Assembly (NCBI RefSeq): GCF_965215815.1
Contig: NZ_CBDCEO010000012.1
Span: 310,001 to 374,000 of the forward strand
Length of the DNA: 64,000 bases
Reading direction: 5' to 3'
Source: Poriferisodalis sp965215815
GTDB lineage: Bacteria > Actinomycetota > Acidimicrobiia > Acidimicrobiales > Poriferisodalaceae
Shown: positions 43,957-51,970 of the stretch, piece after piece
Numbering within the stretch: the first letter of the stretch is position 1
Layout of the letters: each line of letters starts with the position of its first letter
Position numbers and translations under genes: made by a program
Notes under the pieces: model-generated
The model's input: only the letters and a program-made list of their open reading frames with translations
Told to the model about the DNA's origin: nothing
The model's database searches: none

Positions 43957-44481
43957 ATGAGTGTGCAACACGCCCTGCTCGGGTTCATGGAGACCACCCC
44001 ACGCCACGGTTACGACCTGAAGCGCTCCTACGACAGCCTGTTCGCCGAGATGCGGCCGCTGCGGTTCGGCCAGATTTACGCAACGCTGTCACGCCTCGAG
44101 CGTGACGGTCTTGTCGAACTCGCCGAGACCACCCCCGGACTGGGCCCCGACCGCAAGACCTACGCCATCACCGCCGATGGCGTTACCGACCTCGAGCGTT
44201 GGTATTCCGAGCCCGAACCGGCCCAGTCGCCCATAGACAGCGCCCTGTTCCTCAAGGTGACCCTTGCATTGCTGTCGGGCAGGGATGCCGGGCAGATCAT
44301 CGAAGCGCAAAGGGAGATGCACTCGGGGCGGATGCGAGAGCTCACGAGAGCCAAGTCCGACGCCGACGAGCACATGCGTGTGCTGCTCGACTTCGCCCTG
44401 TTCCACCTTGAGGCAGATCTGCGCTGGATGGACCACACCGCCCAGCGCCTCGGCGAGCTTCGACGTGCCCTCGACGTGTGA
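43957..44481 (+). CDS. PadR-family transcriptional regulator
   Basis: A 174-residue regulator. The PadR winged helix reads MSVQHALLGFMETTPRHGYD then IYATLSRLERDGLVELAETT with GPDRKTYAITADG. The C-terminal ~85 residues (LKVTLALLSGRDAGQIIEAQ onwards) form the dimerising helices. It is divergent from the ABC exporter. CGAGTGTG (43916-43923) and CACACTCG (43944-43951) make an 8-bp-armed inverted repeat in the shared control region and could be its operator. PadR proteins often sense antibiotics or phenolics and repress exporters, which fits the context. Confidence 0.88.
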   Translation: MSVQHALLGFMETTPRHGYDLKRSYDSLFAEMRPLRFGQIYATLSRLERDGLVELAETTPGLGPDRKTYAITADGVTDLERWYSEPEPAQSPIDSALFLKVTLALLSGRDAGQIIEAQREMHSGRMRELTRAKSDADEHMRVLLDFALFHLEADLRWMDHTAQRLGELRRALDV

Positions 44482-44485
44482 CACG

Positions 44486-45172
44486 TTGCCAGTCGTCGAG
44501 ACCATCGGTGTCACCCGAGTCTTTGGCACAGACGGGACCGTCACCGCACTCGACAGCGTGTCAATCAGCGTCTACCCGGGCGAATTCGTAGCCATTCAGG
44601 GACCGAGTGGGTGTGGCAAGTCAACCCTTCTTCACCTGTTGGGCGGGCTCGACACGCCGACGGCGGGCACGGTCCGCTTTGCCGGCGTCGACCTCGCCAC
44701 ATTGACCGACAACGAGCGCACCCGTCTGCGTCTTCACAGCATCGGCATCGTGTTGCCCATCGTCGAACTCGTCCCAAGTCTGGCGACCTGGGAGAACGTG
44801 GCGATCTCCTTGCTCCTCGACGGCCGAGCCATGGCTGACGGCCGAGCACGGGCCACCGAATTGCTGGATGCGGTCAAACTCTCTCACCGCGCCCACACCG
44901 TTGCCTCACGGCTGTCCACTGGAGAGGCCCAGCGCGTCGCCGTCGCTAGGGCGCTCTACAACGAACCGAAGTGTGTCCTTGCCGATGAACCGACGTCGTT
45001 CCTGGACAGCGTGCGGTCCGACGAGATCGTCGACCTCCTCCGAACCCTCGCCAGTGACGGCCACACCATCGTCATGGCTACCCACGACGCCCGGGCCGCT
45101 GCCTTCGCCGACCGCTCTATTCGCCTCCTCGACGGACGCGTCGTTGAACCCCACACCGTTCGCGACCGGTAG
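44486..45172 (+). CDS. ABC transporter ATP-binding protein with degenerate motifs
   Basis: A ~228-residue MacB/LolD-like ATPase. Walker A GPSGCGKSTLLHLLG and Walker B CVLADEPTSFLD are intact. The Q-loop reads IGIVLPIVELVPSL with Pro where Gln is expected. The signature reads LSTGEAQRVAVARAL instead of LSGGQ. The His switch MATHDARAAAF is present. No permease lies beside it on this strand. TTG 44486, 4 nt after the PadR stop, is the most likely start; GTG 44465 inside padR is an alternative. It may be a decaying duplicate of the ATPase across the divergent promoter, or a regulatory half-partner of the same exporter. Confidence 0.7.
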   Translation: MPVVETIGVTRVFGTDGTVTALDSVSISVYPGEFVAIQGPSGCGKSTLLHLLGGLDTPTAGTVRFAGVDLATLTDNERTRLRLHSIGIVLPIVELVPSLATWENVAISLLLDGRAMADGRARATELLDAVKLSHRAHTVASRLSTGEAQRVAVARALYNEPKCVLADEPTSFLDSVRSDEIVDLLRTLASDGHTIVMATHDARAAAFADRSIRLLDGRVVEPHTVRDR

Positions 45173-45189
45173 CGCCGGACCGGTGGCCG

Positions 45190-45524
45190 CAGCTGGCGAC
45201 GATGCGCGATGCCGAGAGTGAATGATTGATCGTCGCGGTCATCTGGTGGAGCGCGCCCTTGGACACGGCGTAGGCGATCTCCGTATCCATCGGTGCTATG
45301 TGCTGGCCGCTGGTGAACCAGATCATGCGTCCGGACGGAGGCTCCGCCGGTGGTGGCGGCTCGTGGCCCCATGGCATCTCTCGGTCGTGAGCGGGCCATC
45401 CGGTCGCGTATACGGCAGCACCGCGTTCATGGAGCCGTCGAGCGACAGTCGCCGCGATGCCGAGGTCGCGGGAGACCCCGGTGACCAAGGCGATGCGTCC
45501 AGTGAGAGGTCCGGTTGGGGGCAT
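45190..45524 (-). pseudogene. Short-chain dehydrogenase remnant with internal deletion
   Basis: It starts as a normal SDR: ATG 45524, LTGRIALVTGVSRDLGIAAT, GAAVYATGWPAHDREMPWG. It then jumps directly to RMIWFTSGQHIAPMDTEIAY and AVSKGALHQMTATI, which in intact enzymes lie about 80-90 residues further on. The NNAG region and the catalytic centre's first half are missing, and after ATINHSLSASRIVAS the frame becomes nonsense and runs into the neighbouring ATPase gene. The deletion is in frame. A translated but non-functional protein is possible. Confidence 0.75.
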
Positions 45525-45621
45525 GGGGGCTCGATCCCGTCGGTGCGGCGATGCTTCTTCGCATTCGCCATAGTTGTAAGAGTGCCGTGTCTGCGTCGGA
45601 CCGCGGACGAGAGGGAATGCG

Positions 45622-46668
45622 ATGAGTGTGAACGAGCAATCGACATCCAAGCCCGTGCTGGGCCTGCTGCTTGGCTTTGAGGACTCGATGGCCGACTTCG
45701 TCGAGCTGGCACGTGAGGGGGAGGCCGCGGGGATGGGCTCGATGTACACGGTTGAGGCCGGTCGAAGTGCGTTCGTCTCGGCGGCTGCTGTGATCGCTGC
45801 GACCGAGCGGGTCACTGTCGGCACCTACATCGCCAATGCCTACGCCCGTGAGCCGTGGCTGACGGGGATCGCGGCCCGAGATCTTGACGAGCTCAGCGGC
45901 GGAAGATTCACCCTGGGGATCGGCACCGGCAATCCCCATTTCAATGACTGGTACATAGGCGCCGACTCCTCCCGCCCGCTCGCCAAGATGCGCGAATACA
46001 TCGAGATTGTTCGCAGCGTGGTCGCCGGGCGGGCGGGGGAGCCCGTGCGCTACGACGGCGATCACCACCGGATCCGCTGGCGGGCCACCTGGGAGCCGAC
46101 ACGGCCGTCGATTCCGGTGTACCTGTCGGCCTCGGGGCCCAAGATGGTGCGGCTGGCGGGCGAGGTGTCCGACGGCGTCGGCGTCGGAGTGATGGCTTCG
46201 GTCGGCTTCATGAGCGACATCGTCCGGCCGGCGGCACGGAGTGCAGCCGCCGAAGCTGGCCGTGACCCCAACAGCCTGGGTTTCCTCATGGGTTCGTTCC
46301 TCAGCGTCAACGCCGACGAGGAGCTGGCTCGCAAGGTGACCCAAGCCACTATCTGCGGCCTGTTTCACCCGGTGCCGCATCCGTACTACGACTCACAGCT
46401 CCGCCAGCTCGGCTTCGACGAGTTTGCTGATGCCGCCGCTCGGCTGGTACCGCAGGGGCAGATGCGCCACGCGATGGAACTGGTGCCCGACGAGGTGGTC
46501 GACACCATGAGCATCACCGGGACCCCGGCCCAGTGCGCGGCACGCATCGCCGACTACACCGGTCTGAGCGACGAGATCATCCTGTACCGGCTGCCCCAAC
46601 GGAACGATCCACCCGGGCTCGCGGGCTACGAGTCGCTGTTCGAGGTCGTCTCGCTAGCCAGTGCCTGA
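45622..46668 (+). CDS. LLM-class (F420- or FMN-dependent) oxidoreductase
   Basis: A 348-residue bacterial-luciferase-like TIM-barrel protein. Characteristic strands are LGLLLGFEDSMADFVELARE, VTVGTYIANAYAREPWLTGI, RFTLGIGTGNPHFNDWYIGA, and IPVYLSASGPKMVRLAGEVS with the TGTPAQCAARIADY C-terminal motif. The GIGTG and SASGPKM pattern is common to F420-dependent reductases and dehydrogenases of actinobacteria. The substrate is unknown. It is transcribed alone, upstream of the Fur-controlled region. Confidence 0.87.
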   Translation: MSVNEQSTSKPVLGLLLGFEDSMADFVELAREGEAAGMGSMYTVEAGRSAFVSAAAVIAATERVTVGTYIANAYAREPWLTGIAARDLDELSGGRFTLGIGTGNPHFNDWYIGADSSRPLAKMREYIEIVRSVVAGRAGEPVRYDGDHHRIRWRATWEPTRPSIPVYLSASGPKMVRLAGEVSDGVGVGVMASVGFMSDIVRPAARSAAAEAGRDPNSLGFLMGSFLSVNADEELARKVTQATICGLFHPVPHPYYDSQLRQLGFDEFADAAARLVPQGQMRHAMELVPDEVVDTMSITGTPAQCAARIADYTGLSDEIILYRLPQRNDPPGLAGYESLFEVVSLASA

Positions 46669-46702
46669 GGCGAGCAGCACCTGCCTCGATTGGTCCTCTA
46701 TG

Positions 46703-46727
46703 TAGGTCCAATCTAATTTTGGACCTA
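46703..46727. promoter_or_regulatory. FurA operator
   Basis: TAGGTCCAA (46703-46711), a 7-bp AT-rich spacer and TTGGACCTA (46719-46727) form a perfect inverted repeat with 9-bp arms. It overlaps the -35 region of the furA promoter. FurA autoregulation in mycobacteria uses a comparable site just before furA-katG. Confidence 0.8.
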
Positions 46728-46748
46728 GTCTAGAATTGCTGATATATT
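46719..46748 (+). promoter_or_regulatory. furA-katG promoter, leaderless start
   Basis: -35 TTGGAC (46719-46724) lies inside the right arm of the operator. -10 TATATT (46743-46748) follows after 18 bp. The GTG start of furA is exactly 6 nt after the -10, so the transcript should begin at the start codon. Confidence 0.75.
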
Positions 46749-46754
46749 GACGGC

Positions 46755-47195
46755 GTGATTGAGGACGCCCAGCTGCTGTTGCGAACGCGCGGGATACAGG
46801 TGACCGCACAGCGGTTGGCAGTATTCGATGCCGTGGCGGCCCGTCCGCATGCCACTGCTGACGATCTGGCCGACGATGTGCGTGCCAATATCGGGTCAGT
46901 ATCCAGACAGGCAGTTTTTGACGCCTTGACCATGTTGACCACCGAAGGTCTGATCCGGCGCATTCAGCCGGCCCGCTCGGCGGCCCGCTACGAGGACCGG
47001 GTCGACGACAACCATCATCACCTTGTGTGCCGCGGCTGCGGCCGGATGGTCGACGTCGACTGCGCAGTGGGATACCGGCCTTGCCTAGAAGCCTCTGATG
47101 ACAATGGCTTCACCATTGATGAAGCCGAGGTCATCTACTGGGGTTACTGCCCCGCGTGCCTAGCGGCGTCCGCTGTCGCGGGGACCGATGCATGA
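46755..47195 (+). CDS. furA: Fur-family regulator (FurA-like) of catalase-peroxidase
   Basis: A 146-residue metal-dependent repressor. The winged helix spans RTRGIQVTAQRLAVFDAVAA to FDALTMLTTEGLIRR. The metal/dimer domain has DDNHHHLVCRGCGRMVDVDC with its CxxC pair, and the C-terminal YWGYCPACLA with a second CxxC. FurA in actinobacteria represses itself and katG and is released by oxidative stress. It is located 112 nt upstream of katG on the same strand and preceded by a strong palindrome. The GTG start is leaderless. Confidence 0.92.
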   Translation: MIEDAQLLLRTRGIQVTAQRLAVFDAVAARPHATADDLADDVRANIGSVSRQAVFDALTMLTTEGLIRRIQPARSAARYEDRVDDNHHHLVCRGCGRMVDVDCAVGYRPCLEASDDNGFTIDEAEVIYWGYCPACLAASAVAGTDA

Positions 47196-47307
47196 GGGCC
47201 GCAGAGCAATCTCGCCAGCCAGCTCAGCGGACAGCCCACCGTCCAGCCCCCCAACCAGCCGAAACAACAGTTCAACAAACGGCCCAACACTCAGCTAAGG
47301 AGCACCC

Positions 47308-49530
47308 ATGACGATTGAAGACACCGGCACCGCCGCCGGAGCGACGCCAGCGGCCAGATGCCCGGTGCAACATGACAGCGCCACTGCAATGGGATCGTTG
47401 GCGAATCAGCATTGGTGGCCCGAGCAGCTGAACCTGCGGCCGCTCGGCAAGAACTCCCCGCTGATCGACCCGACGGACGCCGAGTACGACTACGCCGCAG
47501 AGTTCAAGAGCCTCGACCTCGCAGCGCTGAAGGTCGACGTCGAAGCGGTGATGACCAGCTCGCAGGACTGGTGGCCGGCCGATTTCGGCCATTACGGGCC
47601 GCTGATGATCCGCATGGCGTGGCACAGCGCAGGCACTTACCGCATCCATGACGGCCGGGGAGGCGGCGGCTCAGGCACGCACCGCTTCGCGCCGCTCAAC
47701 AGCTGGCCCGACAACGCCAACCTGGACAAGGCACGTCGTGTGCTCTGGCCCGTCAAGCAGAAGTACGGCCGCAAGATCTCCTGGGCCGATCTGATGATCC
47801 TGGCCGGGAACGTCGCGCTCGAGTCGATGGGTTTCGAGACGTTCGGGTTCGGCGGCGGCCGCGAAGACGTGTGGGAGCCCGAGGAGGACATCTACTGGGG
47901 GCCCGAGAACGAATGGCTCGCCGACGAGCGCTACAGCGGCGATCGGGAGCTGGCCAACCCGCTCGGCGCCGTACAGATGGGCCTGATCTACGTGAATCCC
48001 GAGGGGCCCAATGGCGAGCCCAACCCGCTCGCAGCGGCGAGGGACATCCGAGAGACGTTCGCCCGCATGGCCATGGACGACACCGAGACGGTTGCTCTGA
48101 TCGCCGGAGGCCACACCTTCGGGAAGACCCACGGCGCCGCCGATGGCGACCAGCATGTGGGCCCGGAACCCGAAGGCGCCAGCCTGGAGGAGCAGGGTCT
48201 GGGGTGGACGAGCACCTACGGCAGCGGCAAAGCGGGCGACACGATCACCAGCGGTCTCGAGGGCATCTGGACACACACACCGGTGACGTGGGACAACTCG
48301 TTCTTCGAGATCCTGTTCGGCTACGAGTGGGAACTGTCCCAGAGCCCCGCGGGTGCGTGGCAGTGGATCCCGACCGATCCCGCTGCGGCTGGCACCGTGC
48401 CCGACGCGCACGACCCGTCCAAGAGCCACGTCCCGGTCATGCTGACCACCGACTTGGCGCTGCGGACCGATCCCATCTACGAGCCGATCTCGCGGCGCTT
48501 CTTGGAGCACCCAGACGAGTTCGCGGATGCGTTTGCCAGGGCGTGGTTCAAGCTCACCCATCGCGACATGGGACCCGTGGCGCGCTACCTCGGACCAGAG
48601 GTCCCCGACGAGCAGCTGATCTGGCAGGACCCCGTCCCTGCCGTCGACCACGAGCTGATCGACGATGGCGACATCGCAGCGCTCAAGGCCCAGATTGTCG
48701 GCTCAGGACTTTCTGTGTCCCAGCTGATCTCGACCGCTTGGGCCTCGGCATCGACGTTCCGTGACAGCGACCTGCGCGGCGGTGCCAACGGCGCCCGGAT
48801 CCGGCTCGCTCCCCAGAAGGATTGGGAGGCCAACGACCCGGCTGAGCTCGCGGCAGTGCTGTCGGCGCTCGAAGGAATCCGGGCCGAGTTCAATGGCTCC
48901 CAGAGCAGCTCGAAGCAGGTGTCGCTTGCGGATCTGATCGTTCTAGGCGGGTGTGCCGCCGTCGAGCAGGCGGCGCGCAACGCCGGTCACAACGTCTCGG
49001 TTCCATTCTGGCCGGGGCGCACCGATGCCTCGGCGGAACAGACCGACGCCGAGTCCTTCGCCGTGCTCGAACCGACTGCGGACGGGTTCCGCAACTACTG
49101 GCGGTCCGGTGACAAGCGACGGCCCGAGGTGATGCTGGTGGACCGGGCGAGCCTGCTGTCGTTGACGGCCCCGGAGATGACGGCGCTCATCGGCGGGCTG
49201 CGGGTGCTGGGCGCCAACACCGGCGGCACATCGGTGGGCGTGCTCACGGACCGGGCCGGGGCGCTGACCAACGACTTCTTCGTGAACTTGTTGGACATGG
49301 GCACCCAGTGGCAGGTGTCGGAGACCGAGCACGTCTACGAGGGCCGCGATCGCGGAACCGGCGAGGTCACCTGGACGGCCAGCGCCGTCGACCTCGTTCT
49401 CGGCTCGAATTCCCAGCTGCGGGCCATCGCCGAGCTCTACGGGTCAGCCGATGCCGAAGACAAGTTCGTGCGGGACTTCGTGGCGGCGTGGGCGAGGGTC
49501 ATGGACCTGGACCGGTTCGACCTCGACTGA
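47308..49530 (+). CDS. katG: Catalase-peroxidase
   Basis: A 740-residue bifunctional heme enzyme that removes hydrogen peroxide. The distal site RMAWHSAGTYR holds the Arg, Trp and His. GLIYVNPEGPNG supplies the tyrosine of the Met-Tyr-Trp adduct. LIAGGHTFGKTHGA holds the proximal heme histidine. The C-terminal half is the usual degenerate repeat (SGLSVSQLISTAWASASTFR). Length is typical. ATG follows TAAGGAG. It is preceded by furA and probably cotranscribed with it. Confidence 0.97.
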   Translation: MTIEDTGTAAGATPAARCPVQHDSATAMGSLANQHWWPEQLNLRPLGKNSPLIDPTDAEYDYAAEFKSLDLAALKVDVEAVMTSSQDWWPADFGHYGPLMIRMAWHSAGTYRIHDGRGGGGSGTHRFAPLNSWPDNANLDKARRVLWPVKQKYGRKISWADLMILAGNVALESMGFETFGFGGGREDVWEPEEDIYWGPENEWLADERYSGDRELANPLGAVQMGLIYVNPEGPNGEPNPLAAARDIRETFARMAMDDTETVALIAGGHTFGKTHGAADGDQHVGPEPEGASLEEQGLGWTSTYGSGKAGDTITSGLEGIWTHTPVTWDNSFFEILFGYEWELSQSPAGAWQWIPTDPAAAGTVPDAHDPSKSHVPVMLTTDLALRTDPIYEPISRRFLEHPDEFADAFARAWFKLTHRDMGPVARYLGPEVPDEQLIWQDPVPAVDHELIDDGDIAALKAQIVGSGLSVSQLISTAWASASTFRDSDLRGGANGARIRLAPQKDWEANDPAELAAVLSALEGIRAEFNGSQSSSKQVSLADLIVLGGCAAVEQAARNAGHNVSVPFWPGRTDASAEQTDAESFAVLEPTADGFRNYWRSGDKRRPEVMLVDRASLLSLTAPEMTALIGGLRVLGANTGGTSVGVLTDRAGALTNDFFVNLLDMGTQWQVSETEHVYEGRDRGTGEVTWTASAVDLVLGSNSQLRAIAELYGSADAEDKFVRDFVAAWARVMDLDRFDLD

Positions 49531-49611
49531 GGTCAGCGTCCCGAGTTCGGTGTCGGCTTCGGCACGTCGTCGGGTCGGGGCTAGCTTCGGCGCCACAGCA
49601 GAGGGAGAGAC

Positions 49612-50487
49612 ATGGCCGAGCGAACGGTGAAAGCCAATGGGATCGACATCTGGACCGAGGATTTCGGCAACCCAGATGACATTCCCATTCTCCTCGTGAT
49701 GGGTGCGAGTGCCCAAGCGATCCTGTGGGAAGAGGGCTTCATCGCCGGTCTCGTGGACGGCGGGCGCTACGTGATCCGGTTCGACAACCGGGACACGGGC
49801 CAGACCACGTGCTTCGACCTCGAGCAGGAGTCGTACGGGCTGGCCGACATGGCCAATGACGCGGTGGGGGTGCTCGACGCCTACGGGCTCGACAGCGGAC
49901 ACTTCGTGGGGGCCTCGATGGGCGGGATGATCAGCCAACAGGTGGCAATCGATCATCCGGACCGGATACGGTCGATGACGTCAATCATGTCGTCGCCTGC
50001 CGGCGGCGAGATCGCACGGGCGATCTTCATGGGGGAGACCCCAGAGCTGCCGCCGCCACACCAGAAGATCATCGACGTCAACGTGAAATACATGATGGAG
50101 CCGCCGCTGACGCGGGAAGACCGGGTGCAGTCGCGGCTGGAGAGTTTCGGAGCGCTCGCCGGCAGCCGTGCCGAATTCGACGTCGAGCGCTTCACGGCGA
50201 TCTTTGAGCGGGAGCACGACCGGGCCGCAAACTGGCCTGCGATGAACCACCACGGGCTGGCTCTCATGGATGAGGAGAACCGGTCGGCGAAGCTGCGAGG
50301 CATCTCTACGCCGACGATCGTCATCCACGGAACCGAGGATCCGATCCTGCCGTATCCCCATGGCGAAGCCACGGTGGAGGCGATTGAGGGCTCACGCATG
50401 GTGACCCTTGACCGGGTTGGCCACGAGCTGCCAGAGGTGATCTGGCCTCAGGTGTGGGACGAGATCCTCGCCCACACGGCCCAGTAG
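49612..50487 (+). CDS. Alpha/beta hydrolase
   Basis: A 291-residue hydrolase-fold protein: oxyanion region LLVMGASAQAILWEEGFIAG, FDNRDTGQTT, nucleophile elbow GASMGGMISQQVA, acid loop IVIHGTEDPILPYPHGEA and histidine loop VTLDRVGHELPEV. It resembles the aclacinomycin-methylesterase-like/RdmC group. ATG follows GAGGGAGAGAC. It lies 19 nt upstream of the double-Sec isomerase-like gene, so the two are probably one operon, and it may release or prepare that enzyme's substrate. Confidence 0.88.
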   Translation: MAERTVKANGIDIWTEDFGNPDDIPILLVMGASAQAILWEEGFIAGLVDGGRYVIRFDNRDTGQTTCFDLEQESYGLADMANDAVGVLDAYGLDSGHFVGASMGGMISQQVAIDHPDRIRSMTSIMSSPAGGEIARAIFMGETPELPPPHQKIIDVNVKYMMEPPLTREDRVQSRLESFGALAGSRAEFDVERFTAIFEREHDRAANWPAMNHHGLALMDEENRSAKLRGISTPTIVIHGTEDPILPYPHGEATVEAIEGSRMVTLDRVGHELPEVIWPQVWDEILAHTAQ

Positions 50488-50506
50488 CTCTTCTCAGGAA
50501 GCTCTG

Positions 50507-51961
50507 ATGCTGTCCGATCGCAGCCTGGGCTGGCTCCGCTACCTCGACCGCAAGGCCCACACGCCTGATGACTGGTCGCGAACCGGCCAGCCCCATCCTC
50601 ATTGGGACGACCGCTCCGATCCGCCGATGGCCAGCGGGCATCGCTTCGACCTGGTCGATTCCTCCTACGCCCTCGGCCTGTTGGCGCACCGCACGCCAGC
50701 GTGGACCGAGCGGTACGTGGCGATCTTGGACCAGCTGATTGAACGACACACTGGCTGGTGGTCGGCCGCCGACTGGCTCACCCAGTTCGGCCCCGACCCT
50801 GACCGCGCCAACTATCCCGACGCCTACCGGCCATTCATCCCTCGCCAACTGTGGGGCGACTACGACGTGCCGGGCTGGACGGCCAACGGCATAGAGCCGT
50901 GGGGCATCCAGATGGACCCCGTAGCAGCCGACGGCATGCTCTTCTACAAGGGCTTCTTCTTGGTGCTACTCGGTATCCGCGAGATGATCGCTGCCGAGAG
51001 CCGCTGGAACGAGCCGTTCGAGATGATCCGGGACGGCGAGCACACCTTCACGTGGACGCACTCACAGATTGCCGGTCACCTGCGCCAGCAGTGGCTGGCG
51101 GCCCCGATCGGCTGCCACTGAGAGAACACCAAGATCTGGCCGTTCTGACTGGCTGGAGCTGGCCTCGGTCTGAGGCTTCATGACAACCGCTACGGCACTG
51201 ACCACCACCAGGCGGCCTTTGGGCCCTGGTGGGAGTACGCCCGAGAGCACTACTTGGATCTGGTCGGCGAGGCCGAGCCCACGACCACCACCTTCTACTA
51301 CGACCCCCAGGTCGACGTGCACCATCGCCTGCCGGTCCGAGCCGCCCTGACCACGGCGTTCTACGTGGCCCCCCAGGAGGCGCAAGAGGCCCGTCGCCTG
51401 TTCGACGCGGCATGCCGGTCGGCCCGCCTCGACCAAGATCCGGATCTGCCCCTGGTCGCTGGCCGCGGCGTCCCCTCGGCGCTGGTACTGGCCCGTGAGT
51501 GGGGCATGACCGACCTCACCGAACGGCTGGCGTCGGCCATCGACGCGTCGTACGAGCCGACCTGGGACGACGACCGGGGCGAATTCACCTGGGGCATGGG
51601 TCTGGACGAGGAGCACCCGCGGGGCCAGTTCAACGCCTTCCTGGCAGCAGCCGAGGCTTCCGGTCCGGGGCGGTGGACTGCGCTGTCGGCCGCCCCGTTG
51701 GAGTCGTGCCCCCAAGTCGTCGACGTCGATTTCCCCCGGGTCGCCCTCCGCCACGCCGACTGGGCCGACAGCACGCTCCGGCTCGGCCTGGCACCGCTGC
51801 GGGAGAACCCGCAGCAGCGAACGACGTTCCGGGTCATCGGAGCTGCGCCGGGGTCATGGCAGATTGCCGGACCCCCAGGCGCCACCGTTGAGCGGACCGA
51901 GCACAGCCTCGTGATTGAAACGCCGCTCGTGAGCACCGACCTCGAACTGACGCAGGGGTAA
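50507..51961 (+). CDS. Linalool dehydratase/isomerase-like protein with two in-frame TGA (predicted double selenocysteine)
   Basis: Two same-frame open segments are joined through TGA at 51119-51121 (residue 205) and 51146-51148 (residue 214), giving 484 residues. The junction reads APIGCH-U-ENTKIWPF-U-LAGAGLGLRLHD. The linalool dehydratase/isomerase family has a cysteine pair nine residues apart here (C-E-P/N-x-x-x-x-x-x-C; from memory Cys171 and Cys180 in the Castellaniella enzyme) followed by a G-L-x-L-x-D stretch. A family-like D...SSY element appears at 48-54 (DLVDSSY). No other stop interrupts the frame and homology runs on to VSTDLELTQG. A SECIS-like hairpin with loop GGUCU follows the second TGA. 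ATG follows AGGA. There is no signal peptide. Alternatives are two independent nonsense mutations at exactly the catalytic cysteines, which is unlikely. Confidence 0.78.
51162..51176 (+). promoter_or_regulatory. SECIS-like hairpin after the second TGA of the isomerase-like gene
   Basis: GCCUC (51162-51166) pairs with GAGGC (51172-51176) around the loop GGUCU. Eighteen nt separate TGA 51146-51148 from the loop. The E. coli fdhF SECIS, as I recall it, has the same GGUCU loop at the same distance and codon phase. The first TGA (51119) has only short, weaker hairpins behind it. Confidence 0.7.
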
Positions 51962-51970
51962 CGGGGCGAC

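Noticed and set aside
51119..51148. A separate strong SECIS hairpin for the first TGA of the isomerase-like gene.
   Set aside because: Only weak hairpins (for example GAAC/GUUC with a 3-bp CCA/UGG tip) could be found by eye; I do not claim a dedicated element for the first TGA.
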